The notes under the pieces: model-generated
The model's database searches: none
The model's input: the letters and a program-made list of their open reading frames with translations, nothing else
Told to the model about the DNA's origin: nothing
IMG/VR virus record: IMGVR_UViG_3300047510_001256
Location: 1-64,000 of that record
DNA length: 64,000 nt
Source: a virus
Direction: 5' to 3' (one strand)
Shown here: positions 34,201-39,273 of the stretch, in pieces
Numbering within the stretch: position 1 is the first letter of the stretch
How the letters are laid out: each line of letters begins with the position of its first letter
Program-made: the position numbers and the translations under genes

Positions 34201-34996
34201 AATCTAAAATTTGATTAATACCAGAAGCAATAATATCAAATAATGTATTTAAATCACTTGTAACATCAGCACATGTTTCTAATTGACCATAAGGAATATC
34301 CGGTGTCGTTGCTCCGGATTCAGATGGTCCCACAGAAATTGATGGGTCGAAAGATTGTGTGTATGTAGTTTGATATAACGTTATAATAATTTCTTGCTTA
34401 ATTATTGAGGTAGCAATTTCAGCTGCATTTTCATAAATTTCTAATAATTCTGCCTGTTCATTTTGAAATAAAGTGGCGTTATCTTGATATACTAAAGATG
34501 CATCAAAAGTTTTATCGTTGCCGCCAAATTTAATATTGTAAATGATCGAGTCAATTACTTCAGCAACATTATTAATAAAATTTTCTACGGTTCCAGTAGA
34601 TGGTAGAAATCCAGGATTTGCATTGAGCATCTTTGCATATGCTTCATTTGCAATAAATTCTCTGTTTAATTCAATTAAATTACCAGCATCGTAATATCTA
34701 TTTTTATTTTGATTACTACCATTGATACTGTAATTAACTAGTCCTGGTCTATTATCAATATAGTGATCACCAGGCATAAGCATGATGCTGAATTGATCAA
34801 AACGATCATTATTAGCACCAGGCTGATATGAGAAGCGAGATACTTCTAAGAATGCTCTTTGAATGGTCTTGAATGGACGGAGTGGTGAGTTTCCTCTGTT
34901 ATCTAATGTATCCGTAGCGTTAAAGTCGTCGGGAGAGACATACAGATACTTTCCAGTTTTGCTGGAATACAGATTATCAAGTCTTGTAAGAGACAT
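25217..34996 (-). CDS. giant virion structural/tail-fibre-like protein, 3259 aa
   Basis: The N-terminus (residues 15-100) has NRGNSPLRPFKTIQRAFLEV, the start of a pectin-lyase-like beta-helix typical of phage fibre and baseplate-attached proteins. The body is a long series of beta-rich domains. The last 700 residues contain repeats of the type GDLTVAGN / SGANVTVAGDLQ / GGDLTLDGG, which suggest a triple-stranded beta-helix ending in a C-terminal cap (GWHLMEI). It is transcribed from a TATAAATA late promoter. Similar very long proteins occur in other T4-like cyanophages. Confidence 0.85.
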   Translation of the reverse strand: MSLTRLDNLYSSKTGKYLYVSPDDFNATDTLDNRGNSPLRPFKTIQRAFLEVSRFSYQPGANNDRFDQFSIMLMPGDHYIDNRPGLVNYSINGSNQNKNRYYDAGNLIELNREFIANEAYAKMLNANPGFLPSTGTVENFINNVAEVIDSIIYNIKFGGNDKTFDASLVYQDNATLFQNEQAELLEIYENAAEIATSIIKQEIIITLYQTTYTQSFDPSISVGPSESGATTPDIPYGQLETCADVTSDLNTLFDIIASGINQILDLGDRTEPETFGELPIFNFNQATGQWEDNSIIDLRSPDNIYWKFNASTGGAIVPRGCSLVGYDLRRTIVRPLYVPDPSDGTQERTSIFNLTGGCYIWQFTIKDGDLSSNSPLYDSADKVGKVYYQKGNVTNLAVPEYSHHKICIMEYAENFELDAYYKKVAVAFSKYQPTIDDPGEFDVLVQENRIVGPLSDTTFIESIKPVDTNLGEPNQKLVLNVTTKVNHGYFKDQYVAVLNLGLDEELNGTFKVASIDANNPKVFTYEIPGKVAAGLGLTNNAVYTSGSSLNSNAVVQAEIDSVESASPYVFNCSIRSIWGLCGMWANGSKSTGFRSMVVAQYTGVSLQKDDRAFIRYDEFTNTWNQASLTDAFASVPYHAKGDSYWKDEWRNFHIRASDDAFVQCVSVFAVGFFDHFLMESGGDMSITNSNSNFGNTSLHSVGHKGYSFNQDKGGYITHIIPPQQIVGGYRPTIFGDSINSTEIPYYPIDVPTSNDPGNFTRLYLGTNEAYDPSKKPASTLSGYRLGARPGEKLYVELEPITPGGNNLFEATLTPTGIETYNVSVNFLNPTGITINQRAQDASNLIGYNKQFIQDEVYGYITAKYPDLLNNSNIDILTCKRDIGYYVDAVVKDLRLGGNVNSVQTAEGYFSANELIYIENELSETIDALGVTKDFCLAAMRNWNYLLTGCKTETSSSIIEVPSTKGLVVGMKVTSYSSYDSLTQTEPTGSPTATIPPGSYIRSIIDDTNIEIGVKGSYNFGVDPGQYFNPSSQTKVATQELTGAILYFTLRDETEFTSYPNGPVAVRDGIFSTERTIYDDTIPKDTVNVLNNETEYDDIETIIDGYFVDITSILSSDPENAGVDKIEPTTDFSVLSRRATLFTIVGGQAHQMETGTAVRLSPKPAPGTNPDPRVIRLPKGFNTNTTYYVIAPGRKTSPEDFSSTTIFDGSDQQVFLLATTLENAKAGNYIYSPETDSINPDVVIEVNKYILDAQYDLYQYITSVSTDAGTGVLKTSVSHSFDIPSDSIDPIDHQKVFFRPINGSNLPVRTISVAGVTTQVTLDPQDEFWVRYYSPNEFTIYTSYDDSKNDVNRVVLNGNLTFLTYSNKRFSPLRFEPKPTSNQSVRNSTGQWYLRCVDEISDEDNENTNHILYRFNSGNVYSGPNPGEVRTSDTFFERVNDDRIKEDRIYKLRYVIPKYLETVRDPLNGFVLKIRTDNKRRLLPQKIVLKPIISDSHLEEAGYSSSSIAKFLNNSGINPDFDNTDEQIGWDRKTYGSIIEPKYDPYSNPKVVETKNGKIAFTIQSAKIISQDNGSGTNFSYLEVVAFDHTILNQAIKNEKFTIVKIEPPQGSVGIFSANATSNTNGNLIQWSGHSSGTGYLHGYFTTSDKPFTSSSVTNQDHYLIIKNITDGEINFSKINQTTFFQGGSTPLGSTVFAKLLAKPDSVGDANGNSKSLKSDYLYSLKGSNVFTLVPGDIVSDDTGAEFYIDSVEDVGEIEDTFYIFDIEEIKERIPGQQDGIYYLTCLKGNVSPFPTGPGVGNNFRNFKFSQPVAYIYPQNYKDDPLWYEKLDSDYYGDEINDPPASYSAADNYVHGLVTVNNSKFSSTKEAVTFLVNSPALNEYEYDEYVDVAPEYSVDARLRAQVGNAESGSEDRLIPIRGTSLFPTEERLYVELRRPSIARSGNHTFEYLGFGPGNYSTGFPLRQEVILTDKQDFYAQAKREDGGIVFYTGLNSNGDLYIGNKKINGITGEESFLESAELVGFGEEDDDLGSALVTTFTSPVTFREKITVKGTADFSQPVTIRVQPNDAKEPVAALSILSLVDPSVLGEDPTLDRTAFPDEKLGDIRLSKNRINSAIFAINPRGNGASGASGQDYSIRTHYNFQESGGSPSNTTPEQSPEIYSPTNLNSNKLFSDQDVYYGNTGNQPIPGDILFKGKEVGKSGSLGWIYANTFEIIPNSLIQTVATPKINDATLNLEVGTGGGEGYTATNLIRLIWSVSGGVGGSPITNRELNLSYGLTLDSIIRTINVDGQELEQRFNGRFTIHEDTWDIDGEFIDIEVNGLVTFDLVENWNAVGIGQGAQVSVTNSNWKELGVIGSESIRTFTSTLGDYRVGINTVARSPHSAYSNSYVDSATTDPRANLDVVGNVFITGKAVPDYRSQSNPSNRVAQSLNNAFVLGYNFLNSTDTLISQNAATFRIATTDATTPGTTYQSGGRVGINTQLSDLDRNFVVKGNARITGDFLFENDIDINGGGGTNTADVRTSITTGTFNFISNSGFVGTANLTTWAEVVNFASRASTIAIGNVESTTQVINIGNLAATQTIDIGNTSDTFTITLGNASTTSAVSRVNIGGAYSRNQSLSFTTIKTKQTNIWGDLSIGLNKAFSDTLDVTGSAGTVNFFSNSGATSTLNFATNAALVTMGAQGGTTTIRNSLTVDATLSVKGNSIVVGGTAAFSFNATRSRLGSTQTTHTGTPSGIPADKNVDFVIITTTTNVLDTAGAGTWGGTFFQQAIPTYTADDGTALAALTGNQYYLPIVNAPVGISEGNDLLIDTAVSGSSHPEIVRVSIGGLRRVNASPYYLIVERQPYGTFLPTRTDHPDATTIRKVITSFDSTWLTSNVDGTGTTDVVSLAEFGGELSQGSYLFLSRNTSGTTGEAILVGASTSAINKKFQVYNGANVLKFEIDTITGATLISDNITNGGLTVYGPIDFNGSLNVDGNATFNTPNNLTINGGNFIINDSAGTSNKLTLTNSTGNLFISGDLTVAGNDISSSTNVALTLSGANVTVAGDLQINGNDIKSSTGATVLSLSANDATFADNVTIGGDLTLDGGDFTINSGGIEKFAINSTGSIDFAGITNYITNTGGFKWVFISTDSNSEASIGPSELLKSNTNYFVRPSGSNAALILKLPTTAQTGDMIRIVDVGGSLKYNTQLVLRAPSGVAIQGDTTGTNIGLTSGIYSGGELIINTPNAAFGLIYAGATDGDGNSIPSSNRGWHLMEI

Positions 34997-35027
34997 AATT
35001 ATTGCGCTACTGGTAATTCTTCTGAGT

Positions 35028-35035
35028 TATTTATA
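35028..35035 (-). promoter_or_regulatory. late promoter TATAAATA
   Basis: A perfect T4-type late -10 element on the minus strand, 32 bases upstream of the 3259-residue protein's start. It overlaps the 3' end of the small gene at 35042-35215 only marginally. Confidence 0.75.
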
Positions 35036-35041
35036 CCAGTG

Positions 35042-35215
35042 TCAAATATTTTGCTGAGATGATATCATGTATTCTACAGTGTTTGCGATATCATTCATAG
35101 CGTCTCTCAAAAAAGGTCTGCTACCAGATTCCTGTTTTACAATAGGACGATGATCATCAGTTAAAGTCCATCTCCATTCTTTAAAAGATTCGCAATACCA
35201 AAGATTAATTTTCAT
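35042..35215 (-). CDS. hypothetical protein, 57 aa
   Basis: It starts MKINLWYCESFKEWRWTLTD, then HRPIVKQESGSRPFLRDAMN. The WRWTLT strand and the helix LRDAMNDIANTVEYM form a compact conserved-looking unit. It lies between tRNA-Asn and the late promoter. Function unknown. Confidence 0.65.
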   Translation of the reverse strand: MKINLWYCESFKEWRWTLTDDHRPIVKQESGSRPFLRDAMNDIANTVEYMISSQQNI

Positions 35216-35231
35216 AATAAATTGTTAACAA

Positions 35232-35303
35232 CTCCCCCGGCAAGGATCGAACTTGCGACCAAGCGGTTAACAGCCGCTCGCTCTACCGCTGAGCTACAGA
35301 GGA
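35232..35303 (-). tRNA. tRNA-Asn (anticodon GTT)
   Basis: Full cloverleaf of 72 nt. Acceptor TCCTCTG pairs with CGGGGGA (two G-T pairs), the D-arm has AGCTCAGCGGTAGAGC, the anticodon loop CTGTTAA and T-loop TTCGATC. No CCA is encoded. Confidence 0.93.
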
Positions 35304-35308
35304 TTAAA

Positions 35309-35350
35309 GGGTAGCGGCATTCCGGTTTATCTTTCCGGCGCAAACTACCC
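35309..35350 (-). other. hairpin spacer between tRNA-Ala and tRNA-Asn
   Basis: GGGTAG (35309-35314) pairs with CTACCC (35345-35350), with an inner CCGG (35322-35325) / CCGG (35335-35338) helix. It occupies almost the whole spacer. It may guide tRNA processing. Confidence 0.45.
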
Positions 35351-35351
35351 A

Positions 35352-35424
35352 TGGAGAATAGCGGACTTGAACCGCTGACAGCCTGCTTGCAAAGCAGATA
35401 CTCTACCAACTGAGTTAATTCCCC
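35352..35424 (-). tRNA. tRNA-Ala (anticodon TGC)
   Basis: 73-nt cloverleaf; acceptor begins GGGGAAT and ends with TTCTCC plus discriminator A. Anticodon loop TTTGCAA, T-loop TTCAAGT. No CCA encoded. Confidence 0.93.
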
Positions 35425-35433
35425 TTGTGGTAG

Positions 35434-35561
35434 GAGGGGGGAGCATCACCTTAAGCCCCCCTCTTTACTTCACTTGGTCACAGAATACTAAGACCAAGGA
35501 GAGGTTTTGGTTCCTACAGGTAGTTTGACCCTTTATATCACCCCAGACTAAGGAAACTACC
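35434..35561. ncRNA. structured spacer RNA candidate between tRNA-Thr and tRNA-Ala
   Basis: Three perfect stems in a 181-bp tRNA spacer: GAGGGGGG (35434-35441) / CCCCCCTC (35456-35463), CTTGGTC (35473-35479) / GACCAAG (35492-35498), and GGTAGTTT (35519-35526) / AAACTACC (35554-35561). It contains no ORF. It is probably transcribed with the tRNAs on the minus strand. No known RNA family recognised. Confidence 0.45.
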
Positions 35562-35605
35562 AAATGGCATCTGGAGATCATGGTTAATCGCTAAGGACTA
35601 CCAAG

Positions 35606-35677
35606 AGCCTAATGTCAGACTTGAACTGACGACCGCTCGCTTACAAGGCGAGTGCTCTACCACTGAGCTAATTAGGC
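35606..35677 (-). tRNA. tRNA-Thr (anticodon TGT)
   Basis: 72-nt cloverleaf; acceptor GCCTAAT / ATTAGGC with discriminator T, D-arm AGCTCAGTGGTAGAGC, anticodon loop CTTGTAA, T-loop TTCAAGT. Confidence 0.93.
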
Positions 35678-35730
35678 AAGAAAGAGGGCGTCCTGCTATT
35701 CGGACCTTTTGTATTCCCTCTCATATTATA

Positions 35731-36201
35731 TCACATGAAGACGTATTCTGTCCACTCTGGATCCTTAGATTTTTCTAAAGATAAAAACATGGTGTTGATG
35801 GGTGCTCTAGGATTTTTCGCCAATTTCATACCAGTTTGTTCAAGATATTTATCACCTTTTTTCGTATTACATGACGAACAGGCAACCACCATGTTTTCCC
35901 ACGTATCCCCGCCACCTTTAGATCTAGGAATTACATGATCAATTGTAAGATGTCTGGTTGATCCACAATACTGACATTTGTTGTCATCTCGTTGGTAAAT
36001 CATCTTACGAGTTGGTTGTGTTACTCTCATCTTTTTAAGAGGGAGAGCAATGTAATTAACTAGTCTGATAACTCTCTTAGAGAGCATATGTGCTTTATTT
36101 TTGAGAAGTAGAACGATTGCTCGTTTCCAATTTGTGATGTTGATTGGTTCGTAAGAACTATTCAATACTAGAACTGGTTTATACGGGTCTGGGTAGTCCA
36201 T
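35731..36201 (-). CDS. HNH endonuclease, 156 aa
   Basis: CQYCG and CSSCN supply four zinc-binding cysteines around the HNH core: HLTIDHVIPRSKGGGDTWEN, with conserved H/D-H and N. The N-terminal half has a YKPVLVLNSSYEPINI strand seen in cyanobacterial HNH nucleases. It is free-standing next to tRNA-Thr, so it could be a homing-type nuclease that helped build the tRNA array (inference). Length is typical. Confidence 0.87.
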   Translation of the reverse strand: MDYPDPYKPVLVLNSSYEPINITNWKRAIVLLLKNKAHMLSKRVIRLVNYIALPLKKMRVTQPTRKMIYQRDDNKCQYCGSTRHLTIDHVIPRSKGGGDTWENMVVACSSCNTKKGDKYLEQTGMKLAKNPRAPINTMFLSLEKSKDPEWTEYVFM

Positions 36202-36221
36202 AACTTTTACCGTCTTCCAAA

Positions 36222-36722
36222 TTATATAGAGAGTTTAGAAAATTCAAAGGGACCATATTCAGTTCCCCAGATTTGTTTCTTGCTGACTGGATCAAAACCA
36301 CGATCAATAACATGATAATAGTTTGGTCCAATCTGTGCTTTTGTTGTGAAGTAAGTTTCCTTACCTCCTCTCATCACGACGCAATTACATCCTTCTGAGG
36401 ATCCAACAAAGACATCATCAATTAGATTAAAATAGATGTCACAACCATCACGATAGGAGAGATTATCTTTCGTGATGGGAAGATTATGATCAATCACTGA
36501 GTAATTTTTAATTACTAGTCTTCCGTTATCTTCAACTGGTTCTAGGACAAACTTCCGATATGGAGAGTTTAGCATATAGTGGTATGCTTGCTCGCCATAG
36601 ATCAGAGATCCATCCACATCCTTGTGAACAATTCTAACATACGCAAACCGAGAAGGATTACGAAATGCTTGACGTTTGTTCTCAAATGTGCCAATTAAGC
36701 GATTACGAAATTCATGAATCAT
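36222..36722 (-). CDS. cpeT: CpeT-like phycobiliprotein lyase
   Basis: The features of the CpcT/CpeT family are present: FRNRLIGTFENKRQAFRNPS at the N-terminus, YGEQAYHYMLNSPYR (residues about 42-56), SEGCNCVVMRGGKETY near residue 115, and QIWGTEYGPFEFSK at the end. The length (166 aa) matches phage CpeT, about 30 residues shorter than host enzymes. It binds phycoerythrobilin and is thought to assist or interfere with chromophore attachment to host phycobiliproteins. Together with the bilin reductase it points to a phycobilisome-containing host. Confidence 0.87.
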   Translation of the reverse strand: MIHEFRNRLIGTFENKRQAFRNPSRFAYVRIVHKDVDGSLIYGEQAYHYMLNSPYRKFVLEPVEDNGRLVIKNYSVIDHNLPITKDNLSYRDGCDIYFNLIDDVFVGSSEGCNCVVMRGGKETYFTTKAQIGPNYYHVIDRGFDPVSKKQIWGTEYGPFEFSKLSI

Positions 36723-36981
36723 CTTTAGGTAAAAGTTCTGGATCGTCTACTTCCAGTTCAAACATAAGTGGATGTGCTGCTTCTGTCACCAAATAATTAG
36801 ATGCCAAATACATGTCTTCATCATCATAGTCACGATTGGACAATGCTTGTGTTTGAACTGATGGGTGATCCTGTATAATTTGAGGAAGTTCATCAAATGT
36901 ATAAGGAATACCCTGTATGAAATACATTCTCACCACTTCCCCCATGTAGAAGACATAAGATTGTGATAGATGGTATTTCAT
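36712..36981 (-). CDS. hypothetical protein, 89 aa
   Basis: The start at 36981 gives MKYHLSQSYVFYMGEVVRMY. The N-terminal half is beta-rich and the C-terminal half acidic (FELEVDDPELLPKDDS). It overlaps cpeT by 11 bases, so the two are probably translated together; any link to bilin chemistry is unproven. Confidence 0.65.
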   Translation of the reverse strand: MKYHLSQSYVFYMGEVVRMYFIQGIPYTFDELPQIIQDHPSVQTQALSNRDYDDEDMYLASNYLVTEAAHPLMFELEVDDPELLPKDDS

Positions 36982-37015
36982 GTTTGAATTTCCACACAAG
37001 GTTATTTAGTGTGGA

Positions 37016-37099
37016 TGCGAGCAGGGAGACTTGAACTCCCACGGGGTTGCCCCCAACAGATTTTAAGTCTGGTGTGTCTACCGATTCCACCATACTCGC
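37016..37099 (-). tRNA. tRNA-Leu (anticodon TAA)
   Basis: 84 nt with a long variable arm (TTGGGGGCAACCCCGT). Acceptor GCGAGTA / TGCTCGC, anticodon loop CTTAAAA, T-loop TTCAAGT. Confidence 0.93.
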
Positions 37100-37103
37100 T
37101 TGG

Positions 37104-37175
37104 TAGGACTGCGGAGACTTGAACTCCGTTCACACCGTTATAAGCAGTGGGCCTTAACCTATAGGCGACAGTCCC
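37104..37175 (-). tRNA. tRNA-Ile (anticodon TAT)
   Basis: 72 nt. Acceptor GGGACTG / CAGTCCT with a G-T first pair, discriminator A and an encoded CCA (37101-37103). The anticodon stem CACTG/CGGTG encloses loop CTTATAA, giving anticodon UAU for AUA codons. Bacteria normally read AUA with a CAU tRNA modified to lysidine, so this is unusual. Confidence 0.88.
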
Positions 37176-37190
37176 TTTCGGGATAAGACA

Positions 37191-37219
37191 ATCATACCAT
37201 AAGGATGGATGGTTGTCAA
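37191..37219 (-). promoter_or_regulatory. strong sigma70 promoter inside the tRNA array
   Basis: -35 TTGACA (37214-37219), 17-bp spacer, -10 TATGAT (37191-37196), placed between tRNA-Ile(GAT) and tRNA-Ile(TAT). It would transcribe the left part of the array together with cpeT and the HNH gene. No dyad. Confidence 0.8.
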
Positions 37220-37220
37220 G

Positions 37221-37292
37221 TGGAACCGACAAGATTTGAACTTGTGACCGCTCGGTTATCAGCCGAGTGCTCTACCACTGAGCTACGGTTCC
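37221..37292 (-). tRNA. tRNA-Ile (anticodon GAT)
   Basis: 72 nt; acceptor GGAACCG / CGGTTCC, discriminator A; anticodon loop CTGATAA; T-loop TTCAAAT. The -35 of the adjacent promoter starts two bases after its 3' end. Confidence 0.93.
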
Positions 37293-37294
37293 AA

Positions 37295-37366
37295 TGGGTC
37301 TGGTGGGATTTGAACCCACAACTTCCAGGTTAAAAGCCCGTTACTCTACCGTTGAGTTACAGACCC
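37295..37366 (-). tRNA. tRNA-Lys (anticodon TTT)
   Basis: 72 nt; acceptor GGGTCTG / CAGACCC, discriminator A; anticodon loop CTTTTAA; T-loop TTCAAAT. Confidence 0.93.
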
Positions 37367-37370
37367 TTGG

Positions 37371-37442
37371 TTCTGAGGGTAGGATTCGGACCCACGAATG
37401 GCGGGACCAAAACCCGCTGCCTTACCACTTGGCTACCTCAGA
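37371..37442 (-). tRNA. tRNA-Gln (anticodon TTG)
   Basis: 72 nt; acceptor TCTGAGG / CCTCAGA, discriminator A; D-arm AGCCAAGTGGTAAGGC typical of Gln; anticodon loop TTTTGGT; T-loop TCCGAAT. Confidence 0.92.
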
Positions 37443-37448
37443 ATGAGG

Positions 37449-37540
37449 CGGAGGATGTTGGATTTGAACCAACGGATGCCCATAGAAGACATCGGGAGAT
37501 TAGCAATCTCCTGCATTAAACCTAACTCTGCCAATCCTCC
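37449..37540 (-). tRNA. tRNA-Ser (anticodon GCT)
   Basis: 92 nt with long variable arm; acceptor GGAGGAT / ATCCTCC, discriminator G; anticodon loop TTGCTAA; T-loop TTCAAAT. Confidence 0.93.
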
Positions 37541-37543
37541 AAA

Positions 37544-37625
37544 TGTCGCTGAGAGGACTTGAACCTCCACGAATTAATTCACTGGAACCTAAACCCAGCG
37601 CGTCTACCAATTCCGCCACAGCGAC
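37544..37625 (-). tRNA. tRNA-Leu (anticodon TAG)
   Basis: 82 nt with variable arm (TGAATTAATTCGT); acceptor GTCGCTG / CAGCGAC, discriminator A; anticodon loop TTTAGGT; T-loop TTCAAGT. Confidence 0.93.
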
Positions 37626-37634
37626 ATATAATTT

Positions 37635-37714
37635 GGACACTGACCTGATGGTTACTCTTTCCGCAGAGGGAGGCGTCAGTTGTTTATATCCTAGCAAGCA
37701 CCTTGCTGGAGTCC
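37635..37714. ncRNA. structured spacer RNA candidate between tRNA-Met and tRNA-Leu
   Basis: GGAC (37635-37638) closes with GTCC (37711-37714). Inside are ACTGAC (37639-37644) / GTCAGT (37675-37680) with an inner CTCT/AGAG helix, and AGCAAG (37693-37698) / CTTGCT (37702-37707). The layout is a two-arm, tRNA-sized fold with no T-loop, so it is not a functional tRNA. It could be a decayed tRNA or a processing element. Confidence 0.42.
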
Positions 37715-37717
37715 AAA

Positions 37718-37790
37718 TGCTGGTTGAGGGGATTGAACCCACCTATATCCGATTATGAGTCGGGTGCTTTCACCAGATAGCTAAACCAGC
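37718..37790 (-). tRNA. tRNA-Met (anticodon CAT)
   Basis: 73 nt; acceptor GCTGGTT / AACCAGC, discriminator A; anticodon loop CTCATAA; T-loop TTCAATC, with a T-T mismatch in the T-stem. Because an Ile(TAT) tRNA is present, elongator Met is more likely than lysidine-Ile. Confidence 0.85.
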
Positions 37791-37796
37791 GAAAAA

Positions 37797-38375
37797 TTAA
37801 AATTCAACCAACTCAAAACAACTCCATATAATATGTTTATTACCAGAATGAACTTTAGTTGCTTTGTGAAGCATACTATATCCTGTAGGAAAGCATATAA
37901 AAGTGCCAACACTAGGAGATATTTTTACTCTATCATTATGAAAAAGTAAATTTCCACCTGTGTAATCTTCATTTAAATAAAGAACATAAGAAAGAACAAA
38001 ATTTTTCTTTGGATCTAAATCTGCGTGCCAATTGTAGTAATCATTTACATCATATTTTCTATATATGTATTCAGATTGAAATGAGCTGCTTTTACCATGT
38101 GGATAATTAATTTTAATTAAATGATTATCAACGTTAAATCTTTGATGAACCTCAGTAAAATATTTGTGAGCAATATCATCAATATATTTGACATATGGAT
38201 TTTGGGGTGCCATCGTCGTTAGATTAAATGCTTGGTTATTTCTAATCTTATTTCTACTGTCGTCAGTTAAAAAATTACCAAAATATTTACTATAATTGAT
38301 AATTTCTTCACAAACTTCTACAGGCACAAAATTTTTATACTCGTATATAAAGTTGCTATGTATAATAGGTTTCAT
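37797..38375 (-). CDS. 2-oxoglutarate/Fe(II) oxygenase, 192 aa
   Basis: YNWHADLDP (H117, D119) and SMLHKAT (H170) supply the iron triad, with K180 (SGNKHIIWS) as a likely 2-oxoglutarate ligand. The VLSYVLYLNEDYTGGNLLFH strand and SVGTFICFPTGY are typical of the P4H-like core. Its start overlaps the upstream cupin stop (TAATG). It belongs to a short operon driven by promoter O. Confidence 0.84.
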   Translation of the reverse strand: MKPIIHSNFIYEYKNFVPVEVCEEIINYSKYFGNFLTDDSRNKIRNNQAFNLTTMAPQNPYVKYIDDIAHKYFTEVHQRFNVDNHLIKINYPHGKSSSFQSEYIYRKYDVNDYYNWHADLDPKKNFVLSYVLYLNEDYTGGNLLFHNDRVKISPSVGTFICFPTGYSMLHKATKVHSGNKHIIWSCFELVEF

Positions 38376-38899
38376 TACTTTGTCCAAAATCCAAATGATA
38401 ATCCAATTCTTGGAGTTAAAGGAACAACATCATGATATGTTCCTTCTGGTAGAAAAATACAATCTCCGGGGTTTAAAACATATTTGTATGTTTCACCAGA
38501 TTCCGTGATTGTCCACTCCGTTTTACCAACTTGTTGCCAATGAAATAAATCGGTTTCATCACAATGATTTCCGTGAGATTTTGCATGTGGAAAAAATGAA
38601 AAATATATAGCAAAGTGAGGAAACAAATTTTGCTTTTCTTTCTCTGCTACAAAATTTTGCAAATCAAAAATAGAAAAAAATGCATTGAATTTTTCTTGCA
38701 TAAAAGGAATATTTTCATGCTCACCCAAAATTCTTAATCTATATGTTAGATTATTAAAATCGATAGGATCAATACCATTTCCTGCAATTTGGGAGTATTT
38801 GTGTAAATTGTGATTATCGCAATACATTTGAATGTATTCAAATAATTCTTCCCAAATTATTAAATTATTGGCATTATTGGGCAATAATTTATGATTCAT
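38375..38899 (-). CDS. cupin/JmjC-like oxygenase, 174 aa
   Basis: H112-x-D114 (GNHCDETD) and H156 (PEGTYHDV) match the metal site of cupin_4/JmjC-type oxygenases. The strand KYVLNPGDCIFLPEGTYHDV is typical of cupins, and the DLFHWQQVGKTEW segment resembles ribosomal oxygenases such as YcfD, although the protein is much shorter. Possible activity: hydroxylation of a protein side chain. It overlaps the 192-residue oxygenase gene by one base. Confidence 0.75.
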   Translation of the reverse strand: MNHKLLPNNANNLIIWEELFEYIQMYCDNHNLHKYSQIAGNGIDPIDFNNLTYRLRILGEHENIPFMQEKFNAFFSIFDLQNFVAEKEKQNLFPHFAIYFSFFPHAKSHGNHCDETDLFHWQQVGKTEWTITESGETYKYVLNPGDCIFLPEGTYHDVVPLTPRIGLSFGFWTK

Positions 38900-39018
38900 T
38901 GAAATAGCAATTTTTTCTTAAGTGCTTGACGCCTCTGTTTTGCTGCCCTCAACATCTGAGGTTTAAGGGAGCGTTTCTGTTCTTTCTTGGAGTGGTGTTG
39001 CCAGTTTGGAACTTTCAT
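38896..39018 (-). CDS. small basic protein, 40 aa
   Basis: It starts MKVPNWQHHSKKEQKRSLKP and continues MLRAAKQRRQALKKK; net charge is strongly positive, so it may bind nucleic acid. A GGGAG site precedes the start. It overlaps the cupin start as ATGA. First gene after promoter O. Confidence 0.65.
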   Translation of the reverse strand: MKVPNWQHHSKKEQKRSLKPQMLRAAKQRRQALKKKLLFQ

Positions 39019-39052
39019 CGCTCCCGTTTAACCTCGTCGTTTGTATGTATGT

Positions 39053-39110
39053 ATAATAACAGGTTAGGTGGGTCTTGTCAAGGGGGGTGTGGCAGTTTTC
39101 GGACTGACCC
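39053..39110 (-). promoter_or_regulatory. near-consensus sigma70 promoter with upstream dyad (copy O)
   Basis: -35 TTGACA (39076-39081), 17-bp spacer, -10 TATTAT (39053-39058). The dyad at 39087-39110 has halves GGTCAGT and AACTGCCAC. It lies inside the 3' end of the 49-residue gene. It drives the small basic protein, the cupin and the oxygenase, an early-type promoter next to late tail genes. Confidence 0.8.
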
Positions 39111-39213
39111 CATGGAGGACGTTGAGTGCTTGAAGAGTCTCAGCAGTCTCTTCCCATTCCCAACTATTTCCATTAGAATCAGTGAAGTTTCTCTTGGTTA
39201 CTTTAAGCTTCAT
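39064..39213 (-). CDS. hypothetical protein, 49 aa
   Basis: It starts MKLKVTKRNFTDSNGNSWEW, then a Glu-rich helix (EETAETLQALNVLHGV). A second ATG nine bases upstream (39222) is possible. The last 18 codons double as dyad and -35 of promoter O. Unknown function. Confidence 0.6.
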   Translation of the reverse strand: MKLKVTKRNFTDSNGNSWEWEETAETLQALNVLHGVSPKTATPPLTRPT

Positions 39214-39239
39214 ATGTCTCATCTTTACCGGACAAGCTT

Positions 39240-39268
39240 ATCCTAGGTCACTTTCTGAGGTTTGTCAA
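39240..39268 (-). promoter_or_regulatory. sigma70-type promoter
   Basis: -35 TTGACA (39263-39268), 17-bp spacer, -10 TAGGAT (39240-39245), six bases after the stop of the spike-related gene. It reads into the 49-residue gene. No dyad. Confidence 0.72.
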
Positions 39269-39273
39269 GCCCC

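Noticed and set aside
37635-37714. A twelfth tRNA gene
   Set aside because: The closing stem is only four pairs, no T-loop TTCRA or D-arm consensus is present.
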